Shown piece by piece: positions 1 through 7,161 of a DNA stretch of 64,000 nt. The notes beneath the pieces were generated by a model. The model was not told the origin of the DNA, did not search any database, and was given only the letters and a program-made list of their open reading frames with translations. The position numbers and the translations under genes are program-made. The DNA is from Catenulispora sp. MAP5-51 (lineage in GTDB: Bacteria > Actinomycetota > Actinomycetes > Streptomycetales > Catenulisporaceae): the NCBI RefSeq assembly GCF_041261205.1, contig NZ_JBGCCH010000003.1, positions 1-64,000 of the forward strand, given 5' to 3'. The first letter of the stretch is position 1. Each line of letters begins with the position of its first letter.

Positions 1-147
<147 letters not shown>

Positions 148-251
148 CCCCAGGTCAGCGCCTCGGCAGGGTTATTGAACCCCACAGGCAGCTGGCGACA
201 GTCAGGGTGATCAGCTCTTCGGGTCTGGCCTATGAGTCCTGACGCCGCGTG

Positions 252-1528
252 TCACACCAGTCGGCCGACGGTGGCTGCAGCCTGTGCGCGCACTGCGGCC
301 AGGAACCTGGGCGATGCCAACTCAGGCCAGTCAGAGTCCTGGTCTTCGTCTTCATCGTCGTCGGAGTCGGCACCGTCTTCTGCCGTTACAGCGCCGACCA
401 CGTCGTCGACCTCATCGAGGTTGAATGTTTTGACGGGTTCCTCGTCATTGACGTCCGATTCGTACTCCCGATACAGCAGCGCGCAGGCATAGATCCCGGT
501 CAACAGATCCTCCAGCAAGTCCGGCGCGGGACGGGAGGTGTCCAGCGGTGTGGTGCGGATCTGGCCGAGCAGCATCTTTAGTGCGTCGCCATCGCTTCCG
601 TCGTCGAGTTGCTCGGCATTTTCGGTCGCCTCGGTGAGTGCCTGCATCAGGCCGGGCAGGTTTGGGATCTTCCCCTCGGTGATGTCCATGGCTTCGCCGA
701 TTAGGGCGGTGACGGCCTCGTGGGGACTTGCGCCCGCGTGCATCATCTCCAGAACCATGGTGGGGGTGGCGAATGGCACGTCTTCGATGTCGTCGGCTGC
801 GGCCACCACCTGGGTCACGTCGTAGCCTGAGGCTTCGGCCGTTACGGTGGCCGCGGCGTGCAGCCAGTGCGCTGCGGCCACTGCCGCCGAGGTCGGGTCC
901 ACGGTGGTGAAGAGCTCCGGCCTGCCGAGCGGCTCCTGGCGCAGAAGTGCGTCAGCGGCAGCGACCTGTACCGGCGAGGCTGAGGTTCGTGACAGCACTA
1001 CGGCCTGCACTGCTCGGCCGGATAGATCTCCCAACTCGGCCTGTGTCACCGTTGCGATCTCGGTGGCGACTTCCGAGCGCACCGTCGCGGCGAAGTCTTC
1101 ATCGCCGACCGTGTGCAGCGCGCGGCCCAGCCGATGTGCGCTCTCGGCAACGGTGCTGTACTCCACGATGATCGAGCCGTCCTCGTCCGGCAGGTTCGGC
1201 TTGGCGACCGCATCCAGTACCTGGTCGAATTCTTCACGTTCGCTTTGTCGGCGCCAACCCTCAGTGTTGTCGGACAGGTCGTCGCCGGCCGCTGCGGCCG
1301 GATGGGTGTAGCTGCGCCACAGGGCCCGTGACAGCCCATTCAGCCGCGCCGCCACCCACAGCGCAGCGTCCGCCGCCGTCCCCGGGGGGGGAGCGCCGCC
1401 ACGGTAAACGCCGCGTCCCCGGTGCCGGTGGGATACGACCCGATCAGTGTCGAGCGTTCGGCGTCCACTGCGTACCTGGTCAACGTGGCCTCCAACAGTT
1501 CGGCTCGACTCGCCTTGGATCGTGCCAC
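252..1528 (-). pseudogene. Hypothetical protein interrupted by a frameshift in a C8 run
   Basis: The C-terminal part reads open from 1355 down to 252 (367 residues). A second frame from about 1528 down to the homopolymer reads ARSKASRAELLE...FTVAALPP. The two frames meet in an 8-base run (G on the plus strand, 1384-1391). One extra base in that run would join them as ...VAALPPPGTAADAALWVAARLNGL..., a natural-looking continuation, giving roughly 425 residues. The protein is alanine-rich and mostly helical. It has an acidic segment near the C-terminus (DSDDDEDEDQDSDW) and no domain I recognise. Either the gene is truly shifted or the base count of the run is wrong. The start at GTG 1528 is a guess. 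Its place between a transposase fragment and tRNA-Arg suggests accessory DNA. Confidence 0.5.
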
Positions 1529-1716
1529 CCCGCCACGGACGTTACGCCTGGGACCAGAAAAGTCAGAACAGTTGGCACTCGAATCGGTGACGACCACCTG
1601 GACTTATGAACGGGAAGCGATACGTCGGCACGGCGAGAAACAGCCCGTCAGCACACGGACTCCGTACGGCCGTCATCACATCGTCATCACACGGCCTGAT
1701 TCCGAAGGCTTTAGGC

Positions 1717-1732
1717 CTCGACTCGAGTCGAG
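1717..1732. repeat. 16-bp perfect palindrome
   Basis: CTCGACTCGAGTCGAG is its own reverse complement. It lies in the gene-free stretch 1529-1793, about 20 bases beyond the tRNA-Arg terminator. A related half (GGTCGAGTC) follows at 1735. The stretch 1600-1700 also holds a direct repeat of GTCATCACA. It could be a protein-binding or recombination site. No matching copy was noticed elsewhere in the window. Confidence 0.5.
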
Positions 1733-1754
1733 TGGTCGAGTCCGGAAAACACAA

Positions 1755-1779
1755 AACCCCAGGTCATCGACCTGGGGTT
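1755..1779 (-). terminator. Intrinsic terminator after tRNA-Arg
   Basis: An 11-bp perfect stem (1755-1765 with 1769-1779) closes a 3-base loop. On the minus strand it is followed by TTTTGTGTTTT, so it terminates transcripts of the tRNA gene. Confidence 0.8.
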
Positions 1780-1793
1780 GGTGTCTTGCTAGG

Positions 1794-1866
1794 TGCGCAC
1801 GAAGGGATTCGAACCCCTAACCTTCTGATCCGTAGTCAGATGCTCTATCCGTTGAGCTACGCGCGC
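1794..1866 (-). tRNA. tRNA-Arg (anticodon ACG)
   Basis: Read on the minus strand, the 73-base sequence folds as a cloverleaf. The 7-bp acceptor stem is GCGCGCG with CGTGCGC (one G-U pair), the anticodon loop is CTACGGA, the T-loop is TTCGAAT and the discriminator is A. CCA is not encoded. The anticodon ACG reads arginine CGN codons after A34 modification. A terminator lies just downstream and a promoter-like sequence just upstream. Confidence 0.95.
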
Positions 1867-1880
1867 TTGCGACGTTGTCG

Positions 1881-1909
1881 ATAGTACACGCCCGATGGCC
1901 TTCCTCGAA
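1881..1909 (-). promoter_or_regulatory. Promoter-like sequence for tRNA-Arg
   Basis: On the minus strand, TTCGAG (1909-1904) and TACTAT (1886-1881) are separated by 17 bases. The second hexamer lies 14 bases before the tRNA 5' end. The -10 element is good and the -35 match is modest. Confidence 0.5.
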
Positions 1910-2005
1910 AATCGGTATCTGTGGGGGTGGCTTGGGCAGGTCAGGGGGTGTGTCGGGGGTCACGGTGGGTTGTCGGGGGGTGATTTTGGGTCAGTTGATG
2001 TGGCG

Positions 2006-2021
2006 TTAACACCGGCGAAAC
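2006..2021 (+). promoter_or_regulatory. Candidate GlnR half-box upstream of glutamine synthetase
   Basis: TTAAC, six bases, then GAAAC fits the actinobacterial GlnR consensus gTnAc-n6-GaAAc with one mismatch. It lies about 110 bases before the type II glutamine synthetase start, where nitrogen control would be expected. The second a/b pair that full GlnR sites often have was not seen on either side. The rest of 1910-2128 is G-rich with no other obvious signal. Confidence 0.4.
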
Positions 2022-2128
2022 GGGGGGGACTTGGGGTGGGGTCAGGGTGGGGTGGCTCGGTGGTGGGGTTGCTGGGCGGTCGGGGTGTCCTGGGTTTCGG
2101 TTGATCGGTTCGTCTGGTGAGGTGCGGG

Positions 2129-3151
2129 ATGGTCTACAAGGCTGAGTACATCTGGATTGACGGTGGTGTGCCCACGGCGGGGCTGCGGTCGAAGACGCGG
2201 ATTCTCGGTGATGGGGCTGTGCCGGGGGTGTGGGGGTTCGACGGGTCTTCGACGGGCCAGGCTGAGGGGCGTTCTTCGGACCGGGTGTTGCGGCCGGTGT
2301 TCACGTGTGCGGATCCGGTGCGGGGTGGGGACTCCGTGTTGGTGCTGTGTGAGGTGGAGGACATCGACTTCTCTCCTCACGTTTCCAACACGCGGGCGGA
2401 GGCTCGGGAGGTTGCTGAGCGGTTCGCCGAGCAGGAGGCGTGGTTCGGGATCGAGCAGGAGTACACGCTGTTCAAGGGGGGCCGGCCGTTGGGCTTTCCG
2501 GAGGGCGGTGGTTTTCCGGCGCCGCAGGGGCCGTACTACTGCGGGGTGGGGGCTGACGCTGTCTTCGGGCGGGAGTTGGTGGAGCGGCATCTGGACTACT
2601 GCCTGGCTGCCGGGTTGACCATTTCGGGGATCAACGCCGAGGTCATGCCGGGGCAGTGGGAGTTCCAGGTGGGGCCGGCGGGGCCGGTGGAGGTGGCCGA
2701 CCACATGTGGGTCGCGCGCTATCTGCTGCTGCGGGTCGCTGAGGAGTTCGGGGTGGGGGTTTCGTTCGATGCCAAGCCTCAGAAGGGGGACTGGAACGGG
2801 GCTGGGGCGCACACCAACTTCTCCACCAAGGCGATGCGGGAGTCGTACGATCCGATCATCACCGCGTGTGAGGCGCTGGGTGAGGGGGACAAGCCGGCGG
2901 AGCACGTGCGTGCGTACGGGTCCGGGATCGAGGAGCGGCTCACCGGGCAGCATGAGACCGCGCCGTGGAGCGAGTACAGCTATGGCGTCTCCGACCGGGG
3001 TGCCTCGGTGCGCATCCCGTGGCAGGTCGAGGTGGACAAGAAGGGCTACATCGAGGACCGGCGGCCGAACGCGAACGTCGACCCGTACGTCGTGACCCGG
3101 CTCATCGTGGACACCTGCTGCAGTGCCCTGGAGAAGGCCGGGCAGGCCTGA
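2129..3151 (+). CDS. glnII: Glutamine synthetase, type II
   Basis: The product is 340 residues and joins ammonia to glutamate using ATP. It is the short eukaryote-like GSII form, not the ~470-residue GlnA form. Diagnostic blocks appear in order: KAEYIWIDG at the N-terminus, FDGSSTGQAEGRSSD, WFGIEQEYTLF, GPYYCGVGAD, AEVMPGQWEFQVGP, NGAGAHTNFSTKAMR, RGASVRIP and EDRRPNANVDPY near the C-terminus. The metal and substrate residues of these blocks look intact. The start is ATG 2129, after GGTGAGG; the in-frame upstream codon at 2117 has no ribosome site. Codon use is unusually rich in GGG and GTG compared with later genes. It appears monocistronic with a hairpin after it. A candidate GlnR half-site precedes it. 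Confidence 0.93.
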   Translation: MVYKAEYIWIDGGVPTAGLRSKTRILGDGAVPGVWGFDGSSTGQAEGRSSDRVLRPVFTCADPVRGGDSVLVLCEVEDIDFSPHVSNTRAEAREVAERFAEQEAWFGIEQEYTLFKGGRPLGFPEGGGFPAPQGPYYCGVGADAVFGRELVERHLDYCLAAGLTISGINAEVMPGQWEFQVGPAGPVEVADHMWVARYLLLRVAEEFGVGVSFDAKPQKGDWNGAGAHTNFSTKAMRESYDPIITACEALGEGDKPAEHVRAYGSGIEERLTGQHETAPWSEYSYGVSDRGASVRIPWQVEVDKKGYIEDRRPNANVDPYVVTRLIVDTCCSALEKAGQA

Positions 3152-3193
3152 CCCTGCCGGGCAGGCTGATCCCCGCCGGGCAGGTCTGACACC
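3137..3193 (+). repeat. 19-bp tandem repeat, three copies, across the glnII stop codon
   Basis: The core GCCGGGCAGG recurs at 3137, 3156 and 3175, exactly 19 bases apart, each followed by a variant of CCTGA. The first copy contains the glnII stop codon (3149-3151). The array runs up to the base of the terminator-like hairpin. Confidence 0.8.
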
Positions 3194-3212
3194 TGCACAA
3201 AGTGTTCTGAGC

Positions 3213-3243
3213 GCGCCCCCGATCCGGTCCGGATCGGGGGCGC
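3213..3243 (+). terminator. Terminator-like hairpin after glnII
   Basis: A 13-bp perfect stem (3213-3225 with 3231-3243) closes a 5-base loop. No T-run follows, as is common in actinomycetes. Confidence 0.6.
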
Positions 3244-3358
3244 CGCTGTGTATCCGTTCGAATTCGGTCCGTATCGAGTGACTCCGAAGGCAACCGACGG
3301 GCCTCCCCCAGCGTCCCGAATATGGTTTGCGGGGAAATCCAGCCACACAGGAGTCAAG

Positions 3359-5545
3359 GTGCCTTACTTGTCTCGTCGCGAGCTCGGGCTGCTCGGGATG
3401 GGAGCACTGGCGCTCGGCGCGCTCGGTGCCGACAGCGCGGTCACGACCGCCCAGGCCGACATGGTCGACCGTCCGGCCCGGCTCGTGAGCCGGGTCGCGT
3501 TCATGCAGGTCGTCGCCCATCCGGACGACGACCTCTACTTCATGAACCCGGACATCGCCGACTCGGTGCGCACCGGCGGCGAGGTGACCACGGTCGTGCT
3601 CACGGCCGCCGAGGCCGGGGGCGGTGCGCCGTTCGCCGCCGCGCGGCAGCACGGGCTGCGCTCGGCCTACGCGCGCATGGCCGGGGCCGACGACGACGCG
3701 CCCTGGCGGCGCAGCGTGTTGGTCACCCGTGGGGGTGAGGCGGAGCTGTGCGAGCTGGAATCCGATCCGCGGGTCCGGCTGGTCTTCCTCGACATCTCGA
3801 TGGGCAGCTACACCGGCTCCACGCCTGGCGACGAGAACCACACGCCGCTGGCCGCGCTCTACCGCGGCACCCTCACGACCCGCCCCGTTCTCCAGCCCAG
3901 CGAGAGTGCCATAACCGCCGGCGTCTACACCCGCGACCAGCTCGTCGGCACGCTCACGGACCTGATGGACCGCTTCCAGCCCACTGTGGTGCGCACCATG
4001 GACCCCGACCCCGAGCGCCGCGGCGTCGGCCCGAGGGAGCGGGCCTGGCTCACCGACTCCGGCGTCCACACCGACAACGAGGACCACACCGCGACCGCCT
4101 GGTTCACCTATGCGGCCTACGCCGACCACCGGGCCCGGCGTGGCCCTTCCGCCGTGCGGCTGGACGCCTACGTCGGCTACGGGAACGCGCGCTGGCGCCA
4201 CAACCTCGGCGGCTCTAGCGGCCGCGAAAAGCTCCGCCTGCTGGGCGTCTACGGCTGGGCCGACCGGCGCAAGTGCGGCGACCCGGTCGGCTGCGGCGAC
4301 CGCACGGTCGGCGGCGACGCGGCCCGGCCGGGCTGGTCGCAGAGCACGAACCTGCGGCACGTCGGCACCACGGACTGGCTCCGTCTCGGGCCGGACGGAC
4401 GGCTGCGGGCCTTCGCAGCGGTCGGCGGGCAGGCGGTGATGTGGACGGAGACGGCGCCGGGGAGTGGGGACTTCACCCCTGGGGCGGGAATCGGGACCGA
4501 GAACGGGATCAACGGGATTGGGAGCAGGAGCGGGAGCGCGAGCGGGAGCGGGAGCGGGAGCGGGAGCGGGAGCGGGAGCGGGAGCGGGAGCGGGATCGGT
4601 AGCGGCATCGGGAAAGACCAGAACACCGCCTTCTCTCTGACCCCTCATCTGGTGGTTGCAGTGGCGCCTGATCATCGCGCGCAGCTCGTCGGGCTGCGCA
4701 CCACCAGCGACCCCGATCGGGGGACCTGGAGCCAGGAAGTGGTCGTCGCCGGCGAGCGACCCGACGGCGGCTTCACACCCTGGACCAGCCTCGGAACGCC
4801 GATCGGCGCGGAGACCAAGGACTGTGCCGACGTCGGCTGTCCGACCGCGGTGGTCGACGGGCGCGGCGTGCTCCACGTTTTCGTGCGCAACGCCGACATG
4901 TCCGTGTCCTGGCGCCGTCGCGATCTGAACATGCCGGGGGCGGCCTGGACCGAGTGGCAGGACATCGGCGGGCACCAGGTTCGGGACGGGCTGACCGCGG
5001 CGGTCACCCAGGCGGGTGACGTCGAGCTCCACGCCGTCGGTCACGTGCTCTGGACCTGGCGCATCGGGTCCTCCGGCGGGCCGCTGCTCAGCCATACGGC
5101 CCTGCCCCCGATGGGTGACCCGCCCACCGTCCACACGATGCGCGGTGGCGGCGCGCTGCTGGCCGCCCGGGCCGCGGACACCGGCGTCCTGAGTGTCATG
5201 TCCCGCTCGGCCGGCGGCGACTGGCGGCCGCAGCGGGGGACGCTCGGCGGGCAGGGCGGGTTCGGGGTCGTGGCGATCCAGCCGCACGCCGGCGGGGTCT
5301 TCCTGGCCCAGCGCGGACGCCGCGGGCTGGTCGAGGTGGTCTGGCAGCCGGAGGTCGGCGCGGCCGGCGGCGTCCGGCGCTGGCACAGCGGGCCCGGTCC
5401 GATCCTGCGTCCCTCGCTGGCCGTCGACGCCCGCGGCCGGGTCGTGGCCGGGGCGGTCGGGCCCGAGGGCGCGCTCTACACGGCGCGGATCGATGTCCGG
5501 GACGTGCCGCGGACGTTGCGATGGCAGGCCGCGGCGCTGGCATAG
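3359..5545 (+). CDS. Tat-exported PIG-L family deacetylase with C-terminal repeat domain
   Basis: The product is 728 residues. The start is GTG 3359, five bases after CAGGAG. SRRELGLLGMGALALGALG forms a twin-arginine-type signal (residues 4-23), with cleavage likely near AQA, so the enzyme is expected outside the membrane. Residues ~45-320 are a PIG-L/LmbE N-acetylglucosaminyl deacetylase domain. The zinc motif is AHPDDDLYFMNPD, and the later DNEDHTATAW supplies the second metal histidine. A pure Ser-Gly linker (around residues 390-415) joins a C-terminal region of about 300 residues. That region has repeated W-containing strands (WTEWQDIGG, WTSLGTP), as in lectin-like or BNR-like propellers. 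Likely role: deacetylating a surface glycan or glycoconjugate. The substrate is unknown. Confidence 0.8.
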   Translation: MPYLSRRELGLLGMGALALGALGADSAVTTAQADMVDRPARLVSRVAFMQVVAHPDDDLYFMNPDIADSVRTGGEVTTVVLTAAEAGGGAPFAAARQHGLRSAYARMAGADDDAPWRRSVLVTRGGEAELCELESDPRVRLVFLDISMGSYTGSTPGDENHTPLAALYRGTLTTRPVLQPSESAITAGVYTRDQLVGTLTDLMDRFQPTVVRTMDPDPERRGVGPRERAWLTDSGVHTDNEDHTATAWFTYAAYADHRARRGPSAVRLDAYVGYGNARWRHNLGGSSGREKLRLLGVYGWADRRKCGDPVGCGDRTVGGDAARPGWSQSTNLRHVGTTDWLRLGPDGRLRAFAAVGGQAVMWTETAPGSGDFTPGAGIGTENGINGIGSRSGSASGSGSGSGSGSGSGSGSGIGSGIGKDQNTAFSLTPHLVVAVAPDHRAQLVGLRTTSDPDRGTWSQEVVVAGERPDGGFTPWTSLGTPIGAETKDCADVGCPTAVVDGRGVLHVFVRNADMSVSWRRRDLNMPGAAWTEWQDIGGHQVRDGLTAAVTQAGDVELHAVGHVLWTWRIGSSGGPLLSHTALPPMGDPPTVHTMRGGGALLAARAADTGVLSVMSRSAGGDWRPQRGTLGGQGGFGVVAIQPHAGGVFLAQRGRRGLVEVVWQPEVGAAGGVRRWHSGPGPILRPSLAVDARGRVVAGAVGPEGALYTARIDVRDVPRTLRWQAAALA
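4519..4594 (+). repeat. Hexanucleotide GGGAGC array inside the PIG-L gene
   Basis: About a dozen near-perfect GGGAGC units encode a Gly-Ser chain between the catalytic and C-terminal domains. The unit is a multiple of three, so copy-number change would alter linker length and not the frame. Confidence 0.85.
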
Positions 5546-5587
5546 ACAGAGGTAGACGCGGAGGCAGAGCTGAAGGCAGAAGCAGAC

Positions 5588-6001
5588 TCAGCCCTCGTAC
5601 GACTGCAGCTCGATCAGGTTCCCCTCCGGATCCCGCAGATGCGCGGTCCGCAGCGTCGGGCCCCAGTCCGGCCGGTCCGTCGGTGCCGCCACCAGTGTCG
5701 CGCCGTGCCGCACGCACAGCTCGGCGCCGGCGTCCACGTCGTCGACGCGGCACACGAACATCGTGTGGTCCTGTGCCGGCGCCGCGGTCGCGGGCAGCTC
5801 CGCGGTACCGGCGACGGCGGCCATGGTCGCGCGGTCGAACAGGACCAGGACCGCCTGGTCCTCGATGTCCCAGTTGGCGTAGGGGCCGGCCGGGGAACCC
5901 TTGATCAGCTTCGCGCCGAGCATCCCGGGCAGGACGGCCTGGTAGAAGTCGAACATCTCCCCGAAACGGGTCACCAGCAGGCGGGAGTGCAGCGCGTCCA
6001 T
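5588..6001 (-). CDS. VOC (glyoxalase/bleomycin resistance) family protein
   Basis: The product is 137 residues, the size of a single VOC domain made of two beta-alpha-beta-beta-beta modules. The first module covers MDALHSRLLVTRFGEMFDFYQAVLPGML. The second ends with HLRDPEGNLIELQSYEG, the usual glyoxalase-fold C-terminus with the metal-type glutamate in LIEL. The first-module histidine is H5 or nearby. The substrate cannot be told from sequence. The gene is transcribed divergently from a MarR regulator with only 57 bases between start codons. That spacing strongly suggests the regulator controls it. GGAG lies just before the ATG. Confidence 0.8.
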   Translation of the reverse strand: MDALHSRLLVTRFGEMFDFYQAVLPGMLGAKLIKGSPAGPYANWDIEDQAVLVLFDRATMAAVAGTAELPATAAPAQDHTMFVCRVDDVDAGAELCVRHGATLVAAPTDRPDWGPTLRTAHLRDPEGNLIELQSYEG

Positions 6002-6017
6002 CGCGTCTCCAAATTAG

Positions 6018-6031
6018 TGGGTGCTGACCCA
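6018..6031. promoter_or_regulatory. Candidate MarR operator
   Basis: TGGGT and ACCCA flank a 4-base spacer between the divergent VOC and MarR start codons. This is the expected place for an autoregulatory MarR site. Confidence 0.45.
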
Positions 6032-6046
6032 TGATGGGCTTGCGCC

Positions 6047-6052
6047 TATAGT
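6047..6052 (+). promoter_or_regulatory. -10 element of a probable leaderless promoter for the MarR gene
   Basis: TATAGT ends six bases before the ATG at 6059, and no Shine-Dalgarno sequence is present. Transcription would start at or beside the A of the ATG. Confidence 0.5.
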
Positions 6053-6058
6053 CATACC

Positions 6059-6505
6059 ATGGATGACCTGCGGGCGCTCCCGCCCTCGCTGACCGGACTG
6101 ACCACCTACCTGCTCTCGCGGACAGGCAAGATCGCGCGGAACCGGCTGGCCGGGCGGTTCGCGGAGCGAGGGCTGCGGCTGTGGCACCACGCGGTGCTGG
6201 CGGCGCTCGCCGACTTCGGGCCGCACGTGCAGCGGGACCTGGCGGTGCGGCTGGCGATCGACCCCAGCGACATGGCCAAGATCGTGGACGAGCTGGCCGG
6301 GGCGGGAGCCGTCGAACGAGCCCGGGACACCGCCGACCGCCGGCGGGTCAGTGTCGCGCTCACCGAGCCCGGCCGCACGCTGCTCGCCGAGCTGGACGCG
6401 CAGGCTCAAGAGGTCCAGAACGAGGTCCTGGGTCCGCTCGGTGCCGCCGAACGCGACCAGCTGAACACGCTGCTGGCCAAGATGTTCGCGGATCTCGAGC
6501 GGTGA
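6059..6505 (+). CDS. MarR family transcriptional regulator
   Basis: The product is 148 residues, the usual MarR length. It has an N-terminal dimerisation helix, then a winged helix-turn-helix with LWHHAVLAAL, VQRDLAVRLAIDPSDMAKIVDEL as the recognition region, and RARDTADRRRVSVALTEPGRTLL as the wing. The DxRxxxVxLT signature is intact (DRRRVSVALT). Target: probably its own promoter and the divergent VOC gene, through the TGGGT/ACCCA site between them. The ligand is unknown. Confidence 0.92.
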   Translation: MDDLRALPPSLTGLTTYLLSRTGKIARNRLAGRFAERGLRLWHHAVLAALADFGPHVQRDLAVRLAIDPSDMAKIVDELAGAGAVERARDTADRRRVSVALTEPGRTLLAELDAQAQEVQNEVLGPLGAAERDQLNTLLAKMFADLER

Positions 6506-6699
6506 TCCGATAAAGTTCCCGCGGTCGTCGCGCTTCCTGGGCTTGGGGAGCGCGGCGGCTTCGGAGCGGTCGGGGACGGCGAATAACCCGCCCGGGCCGG
6601 CTCGATCCTGAAACCGAAACCGTCCCCGGACGGGCTGGGATCCCCGAACCGGCGCGCGGACTGCGGACGCACGCCGGTATCCCCCCGGAAGGCGCAGCG
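6506..6699. other. Gene-free convergent gap with a long-loop inverted repeat
   Basis: This gap lies between the MarR gene and a small minus-strand gene. CGGGGACGG (6571-6579) can pair with CCGTCCCCG (6620-6628) across 40 bases and could act as a weak terminator in either direction. Nothing else was seen. Confidence 0.3.
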
Positions 6700-6939
6700 C
6701 TAGAGGCGGATCCCCCCGCACACCGACGCCGGCGCCACCGGCATCCATGGGCCGCGCGGCAGCTGCCGCACGCGCACCTGCTCAATACCCCGCCCGCCGG
6801 GCGAGGACCATGTGCACTGGCCGTAGTACTCGGCGTCCCCGCGGGTCTCGAAGCCGTCCTCGACGGACAGCGACTGCTTCTCCCCGTCGGTCCGGATGAA
6901 CTCGACCGCCCAGTTCTCCGACTCCTGAGTCGTTCGCAC
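6700..6939 (-). CDS. Small conserved-looking hypothetical protein
   Basis: The product is 79 residues. It starts at GTG 6939 with a strong AGGAGG six bases upstream, which decides the start. The sequence begins VRTTQESENWAVEF and has central Q-C-T-W and a proline/arginine-rich end. It has no signal peptide or membrane segment. I do not recognise the family. The good ribosome site and normal codon pattern support a real gene. It is divergent from the XRE regulator, with about 220 bases between them. Confidence 0.55.
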   Translation of the reverse strand: MRTTQESENWAVEFIRTDGEKQSLSVEDGFETRGDAEYYGQCTWSSPGGRGIEQVRVRQLPRGPWMPVAPASVCGGIRL

Positions 6940-7161
6940 GGCGAGTCCTCCTGAAGTCCGCCTACGGTTACAGCAACTACCCCACATCATCGCGCTGGGC
7001 GATGGGACAATGCGGCAACCGACATTTTCTCCCGGCAACGCAGGGAGGAAAAGGCCCCGGTCCCGTAGCGGCTGTGGCGGCGCGCCACATTCGAGGTACC
7101 GAAAGCAGCGTGACGGGTCCGGACGGTGAGGGCCGCCCGCCGAGGCAGGGATCTCCAGAGG

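Noticed and set aside
2006-2043. Full-length GlnR operator before glnII
   Set aside because: Only one gTnAc-n6-GaAAc pair is acceptable. The neighbouring positions do not match, so only a half-site is reported.
4519-4602. CRISPR-like array in the PIG-L gene
   Set aside because: The unit is six bases without spacers and codes for Gly-Ser in frame.
2042-5386. A 1114-codon open frame opposite glnII and the PIG-L gene
   Set aside because: Arg/Pro/His-rich translation with no domain. It is a GC-bias shadow of two well-supported plus-strand genes.
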